64,000 nucleotides of DNA from Metabacillus crassostreae (GCF_016908395.1 NZ_JAFBDU010000001.1:806001-870000), one strand, 5' to 3'. Shown: positions 1 to 8,910, counted from the first letter of the stretch. The notes: generated from the sequence alone by a model not told the origin. Translations and numbers: made by a program.

Positions 1-353
1 ATTTTCCAAGTGGACGTATTGAATATGGTGAAGACATTCTAAAAGCAGCACATAGAGAGGTAAAAGAAGAAACCGGGTATGATGTAAAGCTTATCAGCAC
101 TACGGGTATATATAACTTTAAAAGTCAAACTAATGATCACGTCATTCTCTTTCATTTTACTGCTGAAATCATTGGAGGTGCTTTTATACTTAGAGAAAAT
201 GAAATATCAGATAGTAAATGGATACGTCTAGAAGATCTATTAAAATTTAAAGATAACGATCTAAGAGAAAAAGAAGTGAATAGTCAGATTATTAATAATT
301 TACTAAACAAAAATCTTCACAATATTGATCTTTTTAATAAGAAGTTATTTTAA
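1..353 (+). CDS. Nudix hydrolase, C-terminal part (5' end outside window)
   Basis: Open from base 3 to a TAA at 351-353, so the start lies upstream of the window. The visible 116 residues begin with the Nudix box: G, then E six residues later, then REVKEETGY, matching Gx5Ex7REUxEExGU, which binds the divalent metal and the diphosphate substrate. The rest is a typical short Nudix C-terminus. The family hydrolyses nucleoside diphosphates linked to another moiety; the substrate cannot be read from this piece. The next gene starts about 30 bp downstream, so the two may be co-transcribed. Confidence 0.85.
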   Translation, partial: FPSGRIEYGEDILKAAHREVKEETGYDVKLISTTGIYNFKSQTNDHVILFHFTAEIIGGAFILRENEISDSKWIRLEDLLKFKDNDLREKEVNSQIINNLLNKNLHNIDLFNKKLF

Positions 354-386
354 AAAACATAAACGTAAGAAGATAGGGTGGTAATA

Positions 387-917
387 TTGAAATTTAAATA
401 TGATTTTATAGATCAATGGGTAGTAGATGGATTTATTGAAATAAATTCTCAGAAATTTTCGTTTAATGTTACATATGTGAGTGACTGCTTAGGTGACTTG
501 TTATCTGCTCTTCTTTATTTAAACAGTACCTGTATATCAAGTGATTATGGCTTATCTAATAATACTAGCTGTGAATGGGATAGTGAACCATTTATTACTA
601 TGTGGAACTTTACACTGAAAAAAAATGGAATGTTACATATTATTGTAACTTTTGAAAATAAAATTAAAATTGATACTGAGTATCCTTATGATTCTTTTTT
701 AGAAGTTATATTAAAAGAAGTGACTGCTTTGATTAAGAACTATGGCATTGTGGGGTATAGGGCAAACTGGGATTACGAATTCCCTATTGGTTCATATCTA
801 CTTTTAAAGAATTATCTCCTAACTAAAGAACCTTACTTCCTCGATGTGAAGAGGGATGAATATGGAGAAAATAAAATAAGTAATTTAGTAAAAGATATAC
901 AATTGTTATTAGATTAA
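387..917 (+). CDS. hypothetical protein, about 176 aa
   Basis: I do not recognise this protein. The TTG at 387 is preferred because GGGTGG lies just upstream at good spacing; an in-frame GTG at 378 overlaps that ribosome binding site. The product is soluble, acidic and rich in aromatic residues, with no signal peptide or membrane segment. Its short size and composition resemble small orphan or immunity-type proteins, but no toxin gene is adjacent, so that is only a guess. It follows the partial Nudix gene by about 30 bp. Confidence 0.6.
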   Translation: MKFKYDFIDQWVVDGFIEINSQKFSFNVTYVSDCLGDLLSALLYLNSTCISSDYGLSNNTSCEWDSEPFITMWNFTLKKNGMLHIIVTFENKIKIDTEYPYDSFLEVILKEVTALIKNYGIVGYRANWDYEFPIGSYLLLKNYLLTKEPYFLDVKRDEYGENKISNLVKDIQLLLD

Positions 918-1081
918 GTATGTCCCTGCAGAAGAAAGACAAAATCAATTAAAACAAAAACCATGCGAGCTCTTCAATGCCAACCAAAAAATAATTTATT
1001 AAATAATAATAATAATTTATTGAATATCAATAAATAACGATTTATACTAAAGGTAAGATTACATTAGTGAGGTGCTTTTTT

Positions 1082-1558
1082 ATGAAACTTCAAACAACAA
1101 CTTTGATGAAAATAGTAATTTACACGATAGGGTTATCGATACTTTGCTTATGTTCATTTTGGTTGCCTTGGCAATCAAGAGTTTTGGCAGAAATGTATCC
1201 CGAATTTGCGCATTTACAGTATCCACTTTTAATTGGAATTTACTTAACAGCACTGCCTTTTTTCTTCGCCCTTTATAAAATATTAGAGCTATTAAGGTAT
1301 ATTGATAAAAACATCGCCTTCTCAGACTCTTCTGAAGTAGCTTTAAAGTACATAAAATACTGCGCTATAACAATCAGTTTGTTATACGTTATTGGCTTTA
1401 TTATTTTAAATTATAATCAAGCTGGAAATCCCGGTATTTTATTACTTGGTATCATTATTACCTTTACTTCTTTTGTAATAGCTGTTTTTGCTGCTCTTCT
1501 GCAAATGTTATTAAAAAATGCCCTCAATGTTAAATCCGAGAATGATCTAACCATATAA
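1082..1558 (+). CDS. DUF2975-type four-helix membrane protein
   Basis: 158 residues with four hydrophobic segments (about 8-30, 47-70, 95-115, 125-148), the layout of DUF2975 proteins, which have no known function and often pair with a small Cro/C1-type regulator. No such regulator is present here. The ATG at 1082 has GAGGTG about 8 nt upstream; the longer reading from 1067 would consume that site. A clear terminator follows at 1573, so this is a monocistronic unit. Confidence 0.7.
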   Translation: MKLQTTTLMKIVIYTIGLSILCLCSFWLPWQSRVLAEMYPEFAHLQYPLLIGIYLTALPFFFALYKILELLRYIDKNIAFSDSSEVALKYIKYCAITISLLYVIGFIILNYNQAGNPGILLLGIIITFTSFVIAVFAALLQMLLKNALNVKSENDLTI

Positions 1559-1572
1559 CTTACATGATGAAG

Positions 1573-1602
1573 AGCTGACAGTATTCAATGTCAGCTTTTT
1601 TG
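1573..1602 (+). terminator. Rho-independent terminator after DUF2975 gene
   Basis: AGCTGACA (1573-1580) pairs perfectly with TGTCAGCT (1589-1596) around an 8-nt loop, followed by a T run. Confidence 0.85.
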
Positions 1603-1703
1603 TTATGTCAAAATCAACATCTTTGCAGAATTAATTTTTTAACTATTCTATAAACTTAAGTTCTTAATATCCACATAAGATCATATGTTGAGAATGTAGT
1701 TTA

Positions 1704-1741
1704 GTGCAAACGCTTCCACCATAACGTGCAATCGTTTGTAC
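1704..1741 (+). promoter_or_regulatory. two LacI-family (MalR/CcpA-like) operator candidates upstream of mdxE
   Basis: GTGCAAACGCTTCCAC (1704-1719) and GTGCAATCGTTTGTAC (1726-1741) are imperfect palindromes centred on CG, the hallmark of LacI/GalR-family sites. The centres are 22 bp apart, two helical turns, so the dimers would sit on one face of the DNA. They end about 25 bp before the mdxE start. Binding by a maltose repressor or CcpA is inferred; no regulator gene is in the window. Confidence 0.6.
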
Positions 1742-1766
1742 AAAAAAAAGAAAAAGGGGGATCACA

Positions 1767-3059
1767 ATGAAAAAGTATTTAACAATGTTTATGATCTTTA
1801 TCCTCGTACTAGGCGCTCTTGCTGCCTGTGGACCGCAGGATGAAACAGAAGATGAAACGACTAAGAATGATAGTGATGAAACAGTAGCAACAACAGAGGA
1901 TGAAAATAAGCCTGAAAAGCTTGTTGTTTGGGAAGATAAAGACAAGTCTCCTTGGTTAAAGGATGTTGCGAAAGCGTTTACTGAAGAACACGGTATTGAA
2001 ATTGAGATTAAAGAGGTTTTAATGGCAAGCGATATGCGTGAGCAATTGCGTTTAGATGGACCTGCTGGAACAGGACCCGATGTATTGACACTACCTCATG
2101 ATCAAATTGGAGAATTAGCTGTGCAAGGGCATCTAGCAGAAATAACTGTCGATTCAGCAGTTAAAGACCGTTTCTCTCAATCTTCAATCTCTGCTCAAAC
2201 ATATGATGGAAAACTTTACGGACTTCCAAAATCATCTGAAACACCTGTATTTATTTATAACAAATCATTGATGGAAGCTCCTCCAGAGACAATGGATGAA
2301 GTGTATAGCTTTTCTAAAGATTTCACAAAAGATGGTAAATTTGGATTTTTAGCAGTATGGGACGACTTTTATATGGCTCATGGTGTTATTGCTGGTAATG
2401 GTGGCTATGTATTTGGGAATGAAAACGATATTCCAAATCCACAGGATCTTGGTTTAAATAATGAAGGAGCCATTGAAGGTGTGTCATACATTAAACAATG
2501 GTATGACGAAGGTTTATTTCCTAAAGGACTTATCGGAGAAAATGGCGGCTCAACACGTGATGGTTTATTTGGCGAAGGTAAGGTAGCAGCGGTTATGAAT
2601 GGACCATGGCAATTCCAGCCATATAAAGATGCAGGTGTTGATATTGGAATAGCTCCAATGCCTGAGCTTCCTAATGGAGAATATATGAAAACATTTATGG
2701 GTGTAAAAGGTTATCATGTATCAAGTCATTCAAAAAACCAAGAATGGGCAACAAAATTTGTTGAATTTATTACAAATGATGAAAACTCATTAATTCGTTT
2801 TGAGCAAACACAGGAAGTGCCTACTAATCTTGCATTAGCTGAAAATCCAGCTATAACAGAGAATGAAGGAGCAAAAGCTGTTGCATTACAATCACAAAAT
2901 GCCATTCCTATGCCTAATATTCCTGAAATGGGAACAGTCTGGGAACCGATGGCGAATAACTTACAAACCATTGTAACAGGTAAGTCTGAACCAAAAAAAG
3001 CACTTGATGCTGCCGTAAAACAAATTAGTCAAAGTATTGAAGCAAGTCATTCTAACTAA
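1767..3059 (+). CDS. mdxE: maltodextrin-binding lipoprotein of an ABC importer
   Basis: 430 residues with a lipoprotein signal peptide: positive start, hydrophobic core and lipobox LAAC with Cys21 as lipidated residue, then an acidic linker and the family-1 extracellular solute-binding fold. Sequence blocks such as KLVVWEDKD near the start and NGPWQFQPYKDAGVDIG in the middle match the MalE/MdxE group. It captures maltose or maltodextrins outside the membrane and delivers them to the two permeases downstream. AAAGGGGG precedes the ATG. No MsmX-type ATPase is encoded here; Bacillus mdx systems share one encoded elsewhere. Confidence 0.88.
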   Translation: MKKYLTMFMIFILVLGALAACGPQDETEDETTKNDSDETVATTEDENKPEKLVVWEDKDKSPWLKDVAKAFTEEHGIEIEIKEVLMASDMREQLRLDGPAGTGPDVLTLPHDQIGELAVQGHLAEITVDSAVKDRFSQSSISAQTYDGKLYGLPKSSETPVFIYNKSLMEAPPETMDEVYSFSKDFTKDGKFGFLAVWDDFYMAHGVIAGNGGYVFGNENDIPNPQDLGLNNEGAIEGVSYIKQWYDEGLFPKGLIGENGGSTRDGLFGEGKVAAVMNGPWQFQPYKDAGVDIGIAPMPELPNGEYMKTFMGVKGYHVSSHSKNQEWATKFVEFITNDENSLIRFEQTQEVPTNLALAENPAITENEGAKAVALQSQNAIPMPNIPEMGTVWEPMANNLQTIVTGKSEPKKALDAAVKQISQSIEASHSN

Positions 3060-3067
3060 ATAAAGAA

Positions 3068-3099
3068 ATAGCAGTATGTCCAATCGGAGGTACTGCTAT
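3068..3099 (+). promoter_or_regulatory. intercistronic hairpin between mdxE and mdxF
   Basis: ATAGCAGTA (3068-3076) pairs perfectly with TACTGCTAT (3091-3099), without a following T run. Hairpins in this position commonly protect the binding-protein part of the mRNA and lower downstream expression; that role is inferred. Confidence 0.55.
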
Positions 3100-3133
3100 A
3101 AATTTATTTAAAAATGGAAAGGAGGATGTAAAA

Positions 3134-4420
3134 GTGGCGCACAATAGGGTTGGTCAAACTAATCACCGAAAAACAGCTGTTGTTCTTTCGATTCTTCCTG
3201 GTCTAGGACAATTGTATAATAAGCAGTTTGTTAAGGGTGGTTTATTTTTACTATTAACAGCTGCATTTTTTGGTGTTTTTCGTGATTTACTTAATATGGG
3301 ACTATGGGGAATTGTTACGCTTGGTGAAAAAACACCCAGAGATAACTCTATTTTTCTATTAGCTGAAGGGATTTTAGCTCTGATCATCGTTGGCTTCGGC
3401 TTGATATTTTTAATGTTTAATTTATTTGATGCATACAAAAATGGAGAGAAGAGGGACAAAGGTCAGCCACTTCATACACTATGGGAGCAATATAAAAACT
3501 TAATAGAATCTGGATTTCCTTATTTAATCATGACACCTGGATTTTTATTGATGGTCTTTGTTGTTGTTTTTCCAATTATTTTTGTTATACTACTAGGATT
3601 TACAAACTATGACTTATATCATTCACCACCAGCTAAACTTGTAGATTGGGTGTTTCTGCAAACATTTATAGATATCTTCAAAATAGATATTTGGCGTGAG
3701 ACCTTTTTAGGTGTTTTATCTTGGACACTTGTTTGGACGTTTGTTGCAACCACTTTTCAAGTCGCACTTGGTATTATTCTCGCTGTTATTGTTAACCAGA
3801 AAGACTTAAAAGGTAAAGCAATGATAAGAACTGTCTTAATTCTACCTTGGGCAATTCCTGGATTTGTTTCCATATTAATTTTTGCCGGAATGTTTAATGA
3901 ATCCTTTGGTGCCATAAATCAAGATATTTTAGCTCTTATTGGATTAGGTGATATTCCTTGGATGACAGAATCATTTTATACAAGAATGGCGTTAATATTT
4001 ATTCAAACCTGGCTAGGTTTTCCGTTTGTTTTTGCGATGACAACAGGTGTACTTCAATCAATTCCTGATGAATTGTATGAAGCAGCAACAGTGGATGGAG
4101 CAAATAGCTTACAGAAGTTCAAAAACATTACTTTACCACTTGTGTTATTTGCAACAGCACCAATAATCATCACGCAATACACATTTAATTTTAATAATTT
4201 TAATGTGATTTATCTATTTAATGGCGGGGGTCCTGCTGTACCAGGACATAATGCTGGAGGCACAGATATCTTAATTTCATGGATTTATAGTTTAACAATG
4301 ACATCAGCTGAATATTCGAAGGCAGCTGCTATCACATTATTATTATCAATTTTTGTTATCACGATTGCCATCTGGCAATTTAGAAAAACGAAATCATTCC
4401 AAGAAGAGGATATGATGTAA
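3134..4420 (+). CDS. mdxF: maltodextrin ABC transporter permease, MalF type
   Basis: 428 residues, membrane permease of the MalF class. The N-terminus has two extra helices, then six transmembrane segments carry the binding-protein-dependent transport domain. The EAA loop that docks the ATPase is seen as YEAATVDGANSLQKFKNITLP. The GTG at 3134 follows AAAGGAGG. It ends by overlapping mdxG by one base (TAATG), so the two permeases are translationally coupled. With MdxG it forms the channel for maltodextrins delivered by MdxE. Confidence 0.88.
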   Translation: MAHNRVGQTNHRKTAVVLSILPGLGQLYNKQFVKGGLFLLLTAAFFGVFRDLLNMGLWGIVTLGEKTPRDNSIFLLAEGILALIIVGFGLIFLMFNLFDAYKNGEKRDKGQPLHTLWEQYKNLIESGFPYLIMTPGFLLMVFVVVFPIIFVILLGFTNYDLYHSPPAKLVDWVFLQTFIDIFKIDIWRETFLGVLSWTLVWTFVATTFQVALGIILAVIVNQKDLKGKAMIRTVLILPWAIPGFVSILIFAGMFNESFGAINQDILALIGLGDIPWMTESFYTRMALIFIQTWLGFPFVFAMTTGVLQSIPDELYEAATVDGANSLQKFKNITLPLVLFATAPIIITQYTFNFNNFNVIYLFNGGGPAVPGHNAGGTDILISWIYSLTMTSAEYSKAAAITLLLSIFVITIAIWQFRKTKSFQEEDMM

Positions 4421-5262
4421 TGAATATAAAATCTCACAAATTCGTTAGACTAGGTTTGTCGTATTTAATCATTGGGATTATGTTTTTAATTATCTTGTAT
4501 CCAGTTGCATGGATTATTGGGTCTTCCTTTAATCCTGGACAAAGCTTATCAGGTTCTTCGATTATTCCAAAAAATGCGTCATTAATGCATTATCAACATT
4601 TATTCAATTTAGAAGAAACGTATTATTTAAAATGGTATCAAAATTCATTAATAGTCAGCTGCTTAACGATGATCTTCACGGTAATTTCTGTAAGTCTTAT
4701 TGCTTATGCTTTTTCAAGATATCGTTTCTTTGGAAGAAAATATGGATTAATGACATTTTTGATTTTACAAATGATTCCGAATTTCGCGGCGTTAATTGCA
4801 ATCTATGTTTTAGCATTTAGATTTCAATTACTAGATACATTAAGCGGATTAATTCTCATTTATATTGGGGGTCAAATTCCCCTTAACACATGGTTAATGA
4901 AGGGATATTTAGATACCATCCCTAGGGAGCTTGATGAATCAGCAAAAATTGATGGAGCAGGTCATTTTCGAATTTTCTTTCAAATTGTCATGCCTTTAGC
5001 TAAACCGATTCTTGCTGTTGTTGCATTATTCTCTTTTATCGCACCTTTTGCAGACTTTATTATCGCAAGTATCCTCCTTCGCTCTGAAGAAAAATACACT
5101 TTACCAGTTGGCTTATTCAATTTGATTGATGATCAGTTCGGTGCAGAATTTACAACCTTTGCAGCAGGCTCCGTATTAATTGCCATTCCAATTGCCATAT
5201 TGTTTTTGTTTTTCCAAAAATATTTCGTCTCTGGCTTAACTGCAGGAGGAACAAAAGGATGA
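4420..5262 (+). CDS. mdxG: maltodextrin ABC transporter permease, MalG type
   Basis: 280 residues with six membrane segments and an EAA loop (DESAKIDGAGHFRIFFQIVMP), ending with the conserved MalG-type GLTAGGTKG tail. Its start overlaps the mdxF stop codon. It is the second half of the maltodextrin channel. In relatives this gene is often followed by glycoside hydrolases; here only a short orf and a terminator follow. Confidence 0.88.
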   Translation: MNIKSHKFVRLGLSYLIIGIMFLIILYPVAWIIGSSFNPGQSLSGSSIIPKNASLMHYQHLFNLEETYYLKWYQNSLIVSCLTMIFTVISVSLIAYAFSRYRFFGRKYGLMTFLILQMIPNFAALIAIYVLAFRFQLLDTLSGLILIYIGGQIPLNTWLMKGYLDTIPRELDESAKIDGAGHFRIFFQIVMPLAKPILAVVALFSFIAPFADFIIASILLRSEEKYTLPVGLFNLIDDQFGAEFTTFAAGSVLIAIPIAILFLFFQKYFVSGLTAGGTKG

Positions 5263-5287
5263 TAGAAGAGGAAGGGACAAAATTATA

Positions 5288-5359
5288 ATGAAGGTAATCC
5301 ATAAAGACCAAAATTATCCTAAGCTGTTCAAAATAATGTTTTTTCTAGTAATCAGTTAA
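5288..5359 (+). other. 23-codon orf after mdxG, possible gene remnant
   Basis: ATG at 5288 with GAAGGG upstream opens 23 codons: a short basic stretch, then a hydrophobic run like the start of a signal peptide, then TAA. It could be the leftover 5' end of a secreted hydrolase gene once in the operon, or chance. No downstream homology could be read. Confidence 0.25.
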
Positions 5360-5387
5360 GCAGGTAAAACTAGTTTGTATTATAAGC

Positions 5388-5419
5388 AAAAAAGGCGTAA
5401 AGAAAATTACGCCTTTTTA
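5388..5419. terminator. bidirectional terminator between mdx operon and YqcI-family gene
   Basis: AAAAAGGCGTAA pairs with TTACGCCTTTTT across a short AGAAAA loop. The A and T flanks let it work in both directions, serving the convergent mdx and minus-strand units. Confidence 0.85.
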
Positions 5420-6165
5420 TCATTTTTTTTTAGTTTGTTTAAAAAAGGACACTTTGAAAGTGATTTATCATCATCACGGATAAAGTATTGTCGCCATTCG
5501 AAGTTATCGTCTTCTCCGTAGCCTTTTAAGTCGGGGTGGATATCAACAGAATCATAATTACCTAACCGTTTTCTAATTATTTCTTTCGTTTTATCAGCTC
5601 TTTTTGGTTTTGCATTAAATGTATCTAACACCCATCTAGGTGTTATGGCAAACATAAGAGTTGGAAAGCTGCGACTTTGACGATTTACATGCTTTGGTGT
5701 GGCACAATACATAAAATATTGTTCACCTTCAAAGCAGTATTCCCATAAATGATGTCCTGGATCAAAAGGGATATTTTCAGGCCATTCTGATTGATCAAGC
5801 TCACTAACATTAGTTAAGATATTCCAGTAGAGTTCTTCAAATTCCTCAACTGTGTTGTTCTCAATTATGTCTTCGGGTGTTTCAAATAATATGATTAAAG
5901 ACGTGTAAGGTCCATAGCTTCGGGAATTTTCTCCATATTCTTTTAATAGCTCAGCCAATTCTGTAATAGCTTCTTTTTTTCTAGGATCAGACACAAAGCC
6001 GTATCGTAATTGGTTCGTACTAAATCCATGTGTTGCAGGTACACAAGGAAAAGGCGTGTCTTTATTAGAAAGCTTCTCAGAAAATGCATGATACGAAAGT
6101 CGACGCCAATCGTTAGCTGTAAAATTAGCTGAATCCAAATCGGTTTTTGAAAACAGAAGATTCAT
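5407..6165 (-). CDS. YqcI/YcgG family (GntA-like) protein
   Basis: 252 residues of the YqcI/YcgG family, recognised from the N-terminal FPCVPATHGFSTNQLRYGF block and the central HHLWEYCFEGEQYFMY block. The family includes GntA, a haem-dependent N-hydroxylase of guanitoxin biosynthesis, so a haem-linked oxidation is likely but the substrate here is unknown: no guanitoxin or arginine-modifying genes are nearby. AAGGAGG precedes the ATG by 9 nt. It lies 107 bp downstream of the LysE exporter on the same strand, so export of a modified amino acid is possible but speculative. Confidence 0.75.
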   Translation of the reverse strand: MNLLFSKTDLDSANFTANDWRRLSYHAFSEKLSNKDTPFPCVPATHGFSTNQLRYGFVSDPRKKEAITELAELLKEYGENSRSYGPYTSLIILFETPEDIIENNTVEEFEELYWNILTNVSELDQSEWPENIPFDPGHHLWEYCFEGEQYFMYCATPKHVNRQSRSFPTLMFAITPRWVLDTFNAKPKRADKTKEIIRKRLGNYDSVDIHPDLKGYGEDDNFEWRQYFIRDDDKSLSKCPFLNKLKKNDKKA

Positions 6166-6272
6166 TACCTATTCCTCCTTCCAATGTTACAGTATTAATG
6201 GAAGAAGAAATAGGTGACTGCTCAATGTGCTATTATCAAACTAAATTGCAGCAAGGAAACTTTTTTAAGAAC

Positions 6273-6896
6273 CTAAAACAAAACATGATAAGCTTGTAAT
6301 CCAAAATAAACACCAAATCCTATCAAAGTTAAACCTGATATAACGGAGATAAAAGCGATTAAACCTGGTGTTAAAATTTTTCTAAATGTACTTGATATGA
6401 TTGCCATCGTAAAATCCCATAATAAAAGACCAATCAATATTGCTCCACTATAAATGAAAAGCTGTAGGTTTTCGTATGTAGCAGCAGTTTTAGCTAGCAC
6501 AGATCCGTAAATACCTAACCAAAATAAAATAGTGAGCGGATTTGATAAGGACATAAAGAAGCCTGTCATAAATGTTTTAAAATAAGATTCATACTCACTT
6601 CGATTATGTTTAATTTCTTTTCTTGCAGAAAAAATCGTTTCAATTCCCGTATAAATTAGCACAAAAAAACCAAACAACCATAGAAAGGTTTGCATGAAGG
6701 GACTATCAAGAAAATTAACAACACCCATATAGACCATAATCATATAGATTATATCTGCTGTTACTGACCCTAAGCCAATTACCCACGAATGATAAAACCC
6801 AAAACGAAATCCCCGGTCAATCTGCGCAGCATTTACTGGTCCAATTGGAGCTGCAAGTGATAATCCTAATAAAACATAACTAAGAAGAATACTCAA
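6273..6896 (-). CDS. LysE/RhtB family amino-acid exporter
   Basis: About 207 residues with six hydrophobic segments. The first helix carries the family signature LAAPIGPVNAAQIDRG and a later helix has SLSNPLTILFWLG. The family exports amino acids or derivatives across the membrane; the substrate is not predictable. A TTG at 6896 is preferred because AAAAGGG lies about 11 nt upstream; the alternative GTG at 6905 sits almost on that site. The YqcI-family gene follows on the same strand. Confidence 0.8.
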   Translation of the reverse strand: MSILLSYVLLGLSLAAPIGPVNAAQIDRGFRFGFYHSWVIGLGSVTADIIYMIMVYMGVVNFLDSPFMQTFLWLFGFFVLIYTGIETIFSARKEIKHNRSEYESYFKTFMTGFFMSLSNPLTILFWLGIYGSVLAKTAATYENLQLFIYSGAILIGLLLWDFTMAIISSTFRKILTPGLIAFISVISGLTLIGFGVYFGLQAYHVLF

Positions 6897-7021
6897 AAAT
6901 GTCACGCCCTTTTAAATAGTACTTTTACAATCTATTCAAGAGTTGTAGCTTGTACGACATTTTTTAGTAATTTAATGAAATTTACCTTTTATAAAATTCT
7001 TCTTAATTAAGGCTATTTTCA

Positions 7022-7055
7022 TAAAATACTATTTCTTAGTTAAGATAGTATTTTG
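7022..7055. promoter_or_regulatory. inverted repeat upstream of the RNase J gene
   Basis: AAAATACTAT (7023-7032) is repeated inverted as ATAGTATTTT (7045-7054) in the 295-bp gap between divergent lysE and RNase J genes. It may be an operator or a leader hairpin; no further motif was recognised in the gap. Confidence 0.35.
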
Positions 7056-7191
7056 ACTTCGGTTATTAATATTAAGCTCACATAAAGAGAAAGTCGTTAA
7101 AAATTAGGGTTAAACATTCAATCAAACCTTACATAATTGACTAGAAAAATACACATATTAAAACCACAAATTGAAGTAGGAGTGTATAACA

Positions 7192-8859
7192 TTGACCTCA
7201 AATAACAATCTATTATCGATCTTCGCTCTTGGTGGTTTAAATGAAGTTGGGAAAAATATGTATGCTATTCAATATAATAATGACATCATTGTTATTGATT
7301 GTGGAAACAAGTTTCCAGATGAAAGCTTATTAGGGATAGATCTCATTATTCCAGATGTTTCTTATTTAGAGGAAAACAAAGACAAAGTAAAGGCACTAAT
7401 CGTTACACATGGACATGAAGACCATATTGGTGGCATTCCTTATTTTCTAAAAAAACTAAATGTACCTGTTTATGCGACTAGATTTACGTTAGGCTTAATT
7501 GAACTAAAATTAAGTGAACATAAAATTTTGCGTGAAACTGAGTTAAATGAAATTAATTCAAATTCTGAAATTACTTTAGGTGAAATGACAGCTAGTTTTT
7601 TTAGGGTAAATCATAGTATTCCAGATTGTCTCGGGATTGCTTTTGAAACTCCACAGGGAACAATCGTACATAGTGGTGATTTTAAATTTGATTTAACGCC
7701 TGTAAATAATGAACATTCTGATATCCATAAGATGGCTGAGATTGGTAAGAAAGGTGTGTTACTTCTTTTATCAGAAAGTACAAATGCAGAGCGTTCAGGA
7801 TCTACACCGTCAGAGCTAATTGTTGGTCAGCACATCGAAGAGGCTTTTCGTAAGGCGAAAGGAAAGATTTTTCTATCAACCTTTGCATCAAACATTAATC
7901 GTGTACAGCAGGTGGTTGATGCTGCGATTAAAACAAACAGAAAAATCGCTTTGTTAGGTAGAAGTATGGTTAATGTTGTTGATGTAGCAATGAAACGTGG
8001 ATATCTAAATGCCCCTGAGGGAATGATCATTGAACAAGATCAAATTGAAGAGCTTTCCCCAGAAAAAGTATGTATCCTATGTACTGGTAGCCAAGGAGAA
8101 CCAATGGCTGCGCTTGCCCGCTTATCTACTGGGAATTTTCGGGGTACTGAGGTTCTGCGTGGAGATACCGTGATTTTAGCAGCAGGGCCAATACCAGGAA
8201 ATGAAAAAAATGTTTCGCAAATTGTTGATAATTTGTACTCACTTGGTGCTAATGTTATTTACGGCTCAGGTAAAGGTATGCACGTATCAGGTCATGGTTA
8301 CCAAGAAGATCTGAAGTTAATGCTAACTTTAATGAAGCCAAAATATTTCATCCCAATCCACGGTGAATACAGAATGCTTCATCATCACCGTTTACTAGCA
8401 GAAACAGTTGGTGTTGAAGAAGAAAACACATTTATTCTTAAAAATGGTGAGGTAGTTGATCTGGAGAACTCTATTGCCCGACAAACACGATCCATTCCAG
8501 CAGGAAACACATATGTTGATGGCATTGGATTAGATGATGTTGGTGATATCGTATTACGAGACCGCAAACAGCTTTCAGAGGATGGTATGCTTGTTATTGT
8601 TTTAACAATGAGCAAATCAGAAAGAAAGCTTATCACAAGACCTGACACAATATCTCGTGGATTCGTAGACAACAGAGACTCAAGTGACTTGTTAAACGAC
8701 ATAAATGGATTAATCAAAAAAACAGTTCATGACCTAAAAGAATCAGACAAAGCACAATGGAATGTTCTCAAACAAAAAATCAGAAAATCAGTAGGACAAT
8801 ACGTCTTCTCTCACACAAAGAAACGACCAATGATTTTACCGATCATCATTGAAGTTTAA
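7192..8859 (+). CDS. ribonuclease J paralogue
   Basis: 555 residues, the same length as RNase J1 and J2 of Bacillus. The metallo-beta-lactamase site is intact: HGHEDHIGG with His73, His75, Asp77 and His78; NHSIPD; HSGDFKF; and the beta-CASP motifs STFASN, SGHG and IHGEYRM near the C-terminal third. Such enzymes degrade RNA 5'-to-3' and cut endonucleolytically in the cytoplasm. RNase J1 and J2 usually sit in conserved places (next to ykzG, or near the dapA/tepA region), none of which is here, so this may be a third copy. One local difference is LLSESTN where the family usually has LLSDSTN. Start is TTG with GTAGGAG upstream. Confidence 0.88.
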   Translation: MTSNNNLLSIFALGGLNEVGKNMYAIQYNNDIIVIDCGNKFPDESLLGIDLIIPDVSYLEENKDKVKALIVTHGHEDHIGGIPYFLKKLNVPVYATRFTLGLIELKLSEHKILRETELNEINSNSEITLGEMTASFFRVNHSIPDCLGIAFETPQGTIVHSGDFKFDLTPVNNEHSDIHKMAEIGKKGVLLLLSESTNAERSGSTPSELIVGQHIEEAFRKAKGKIFLSTFASNINRVQQVVDAAIKTNRKIALLGRSMVNVVDVAMKRGYLNAPEGMIIEQDQIEELSPEKVCILCTGSQGEPMAALARLSTGNFRGTEVLRGDTVILAAGPIPGNEKNVSQIVDNLYSLGANVIYGSGKGMHVSGHGYQEDLKLMLTLMKPKYFIPIHGEYRMLHHHRLLAETVGVEEENTFILKNGEVVDLENSIARQTRSIPAGNTYVDGIGLDDVGDIVLRDRKQLSEDGMLVIVLTMSKSERKLITRPDTISRGFVDNRDSSDLLNDINGLIKKTVHDLKESDKAQWNVLKQKIRKSVGQYVFSHTKKRPMILPIIIEV

Positions 8860-8862
8860 TTC

Positions 8863-8881
8863 GGTGCCTGTCACCACCCGA
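8863..8881 (+). repeat. dispersed repeat GGTGCCTGTCACCACCCGA, copy 1
   Basis: The same 18-bp core recurs at 10362-10379 and, inverted, at 62519-62536. Here a second inverted half follows at once and makes the hairpin terminator. Confidence 0.7.
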
Positions 8882-8910
8882 CTTTTGTCGAGTGGTGACA
8901 GGCATCTTTA
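8865..8910 (+). terminator. terminator of the RNase J gene built from a dispersed repeat
   Basis: The arms 8865-8882 and 8887-8904 pair at 17 of 18 positions around a TTTT loop, followed by a T-rich stretch. The left arm begins with the dispersed GGTGCCTGTCACCACCCG motif. Confidence 0.75.

Noticed and set aside
1664-1945. 93-codon Ser-rich minus-strand frame
   Set aside because: Antisense to the acidic linker of mdxE, which explains its Ser/Val bias, and to the operator region.
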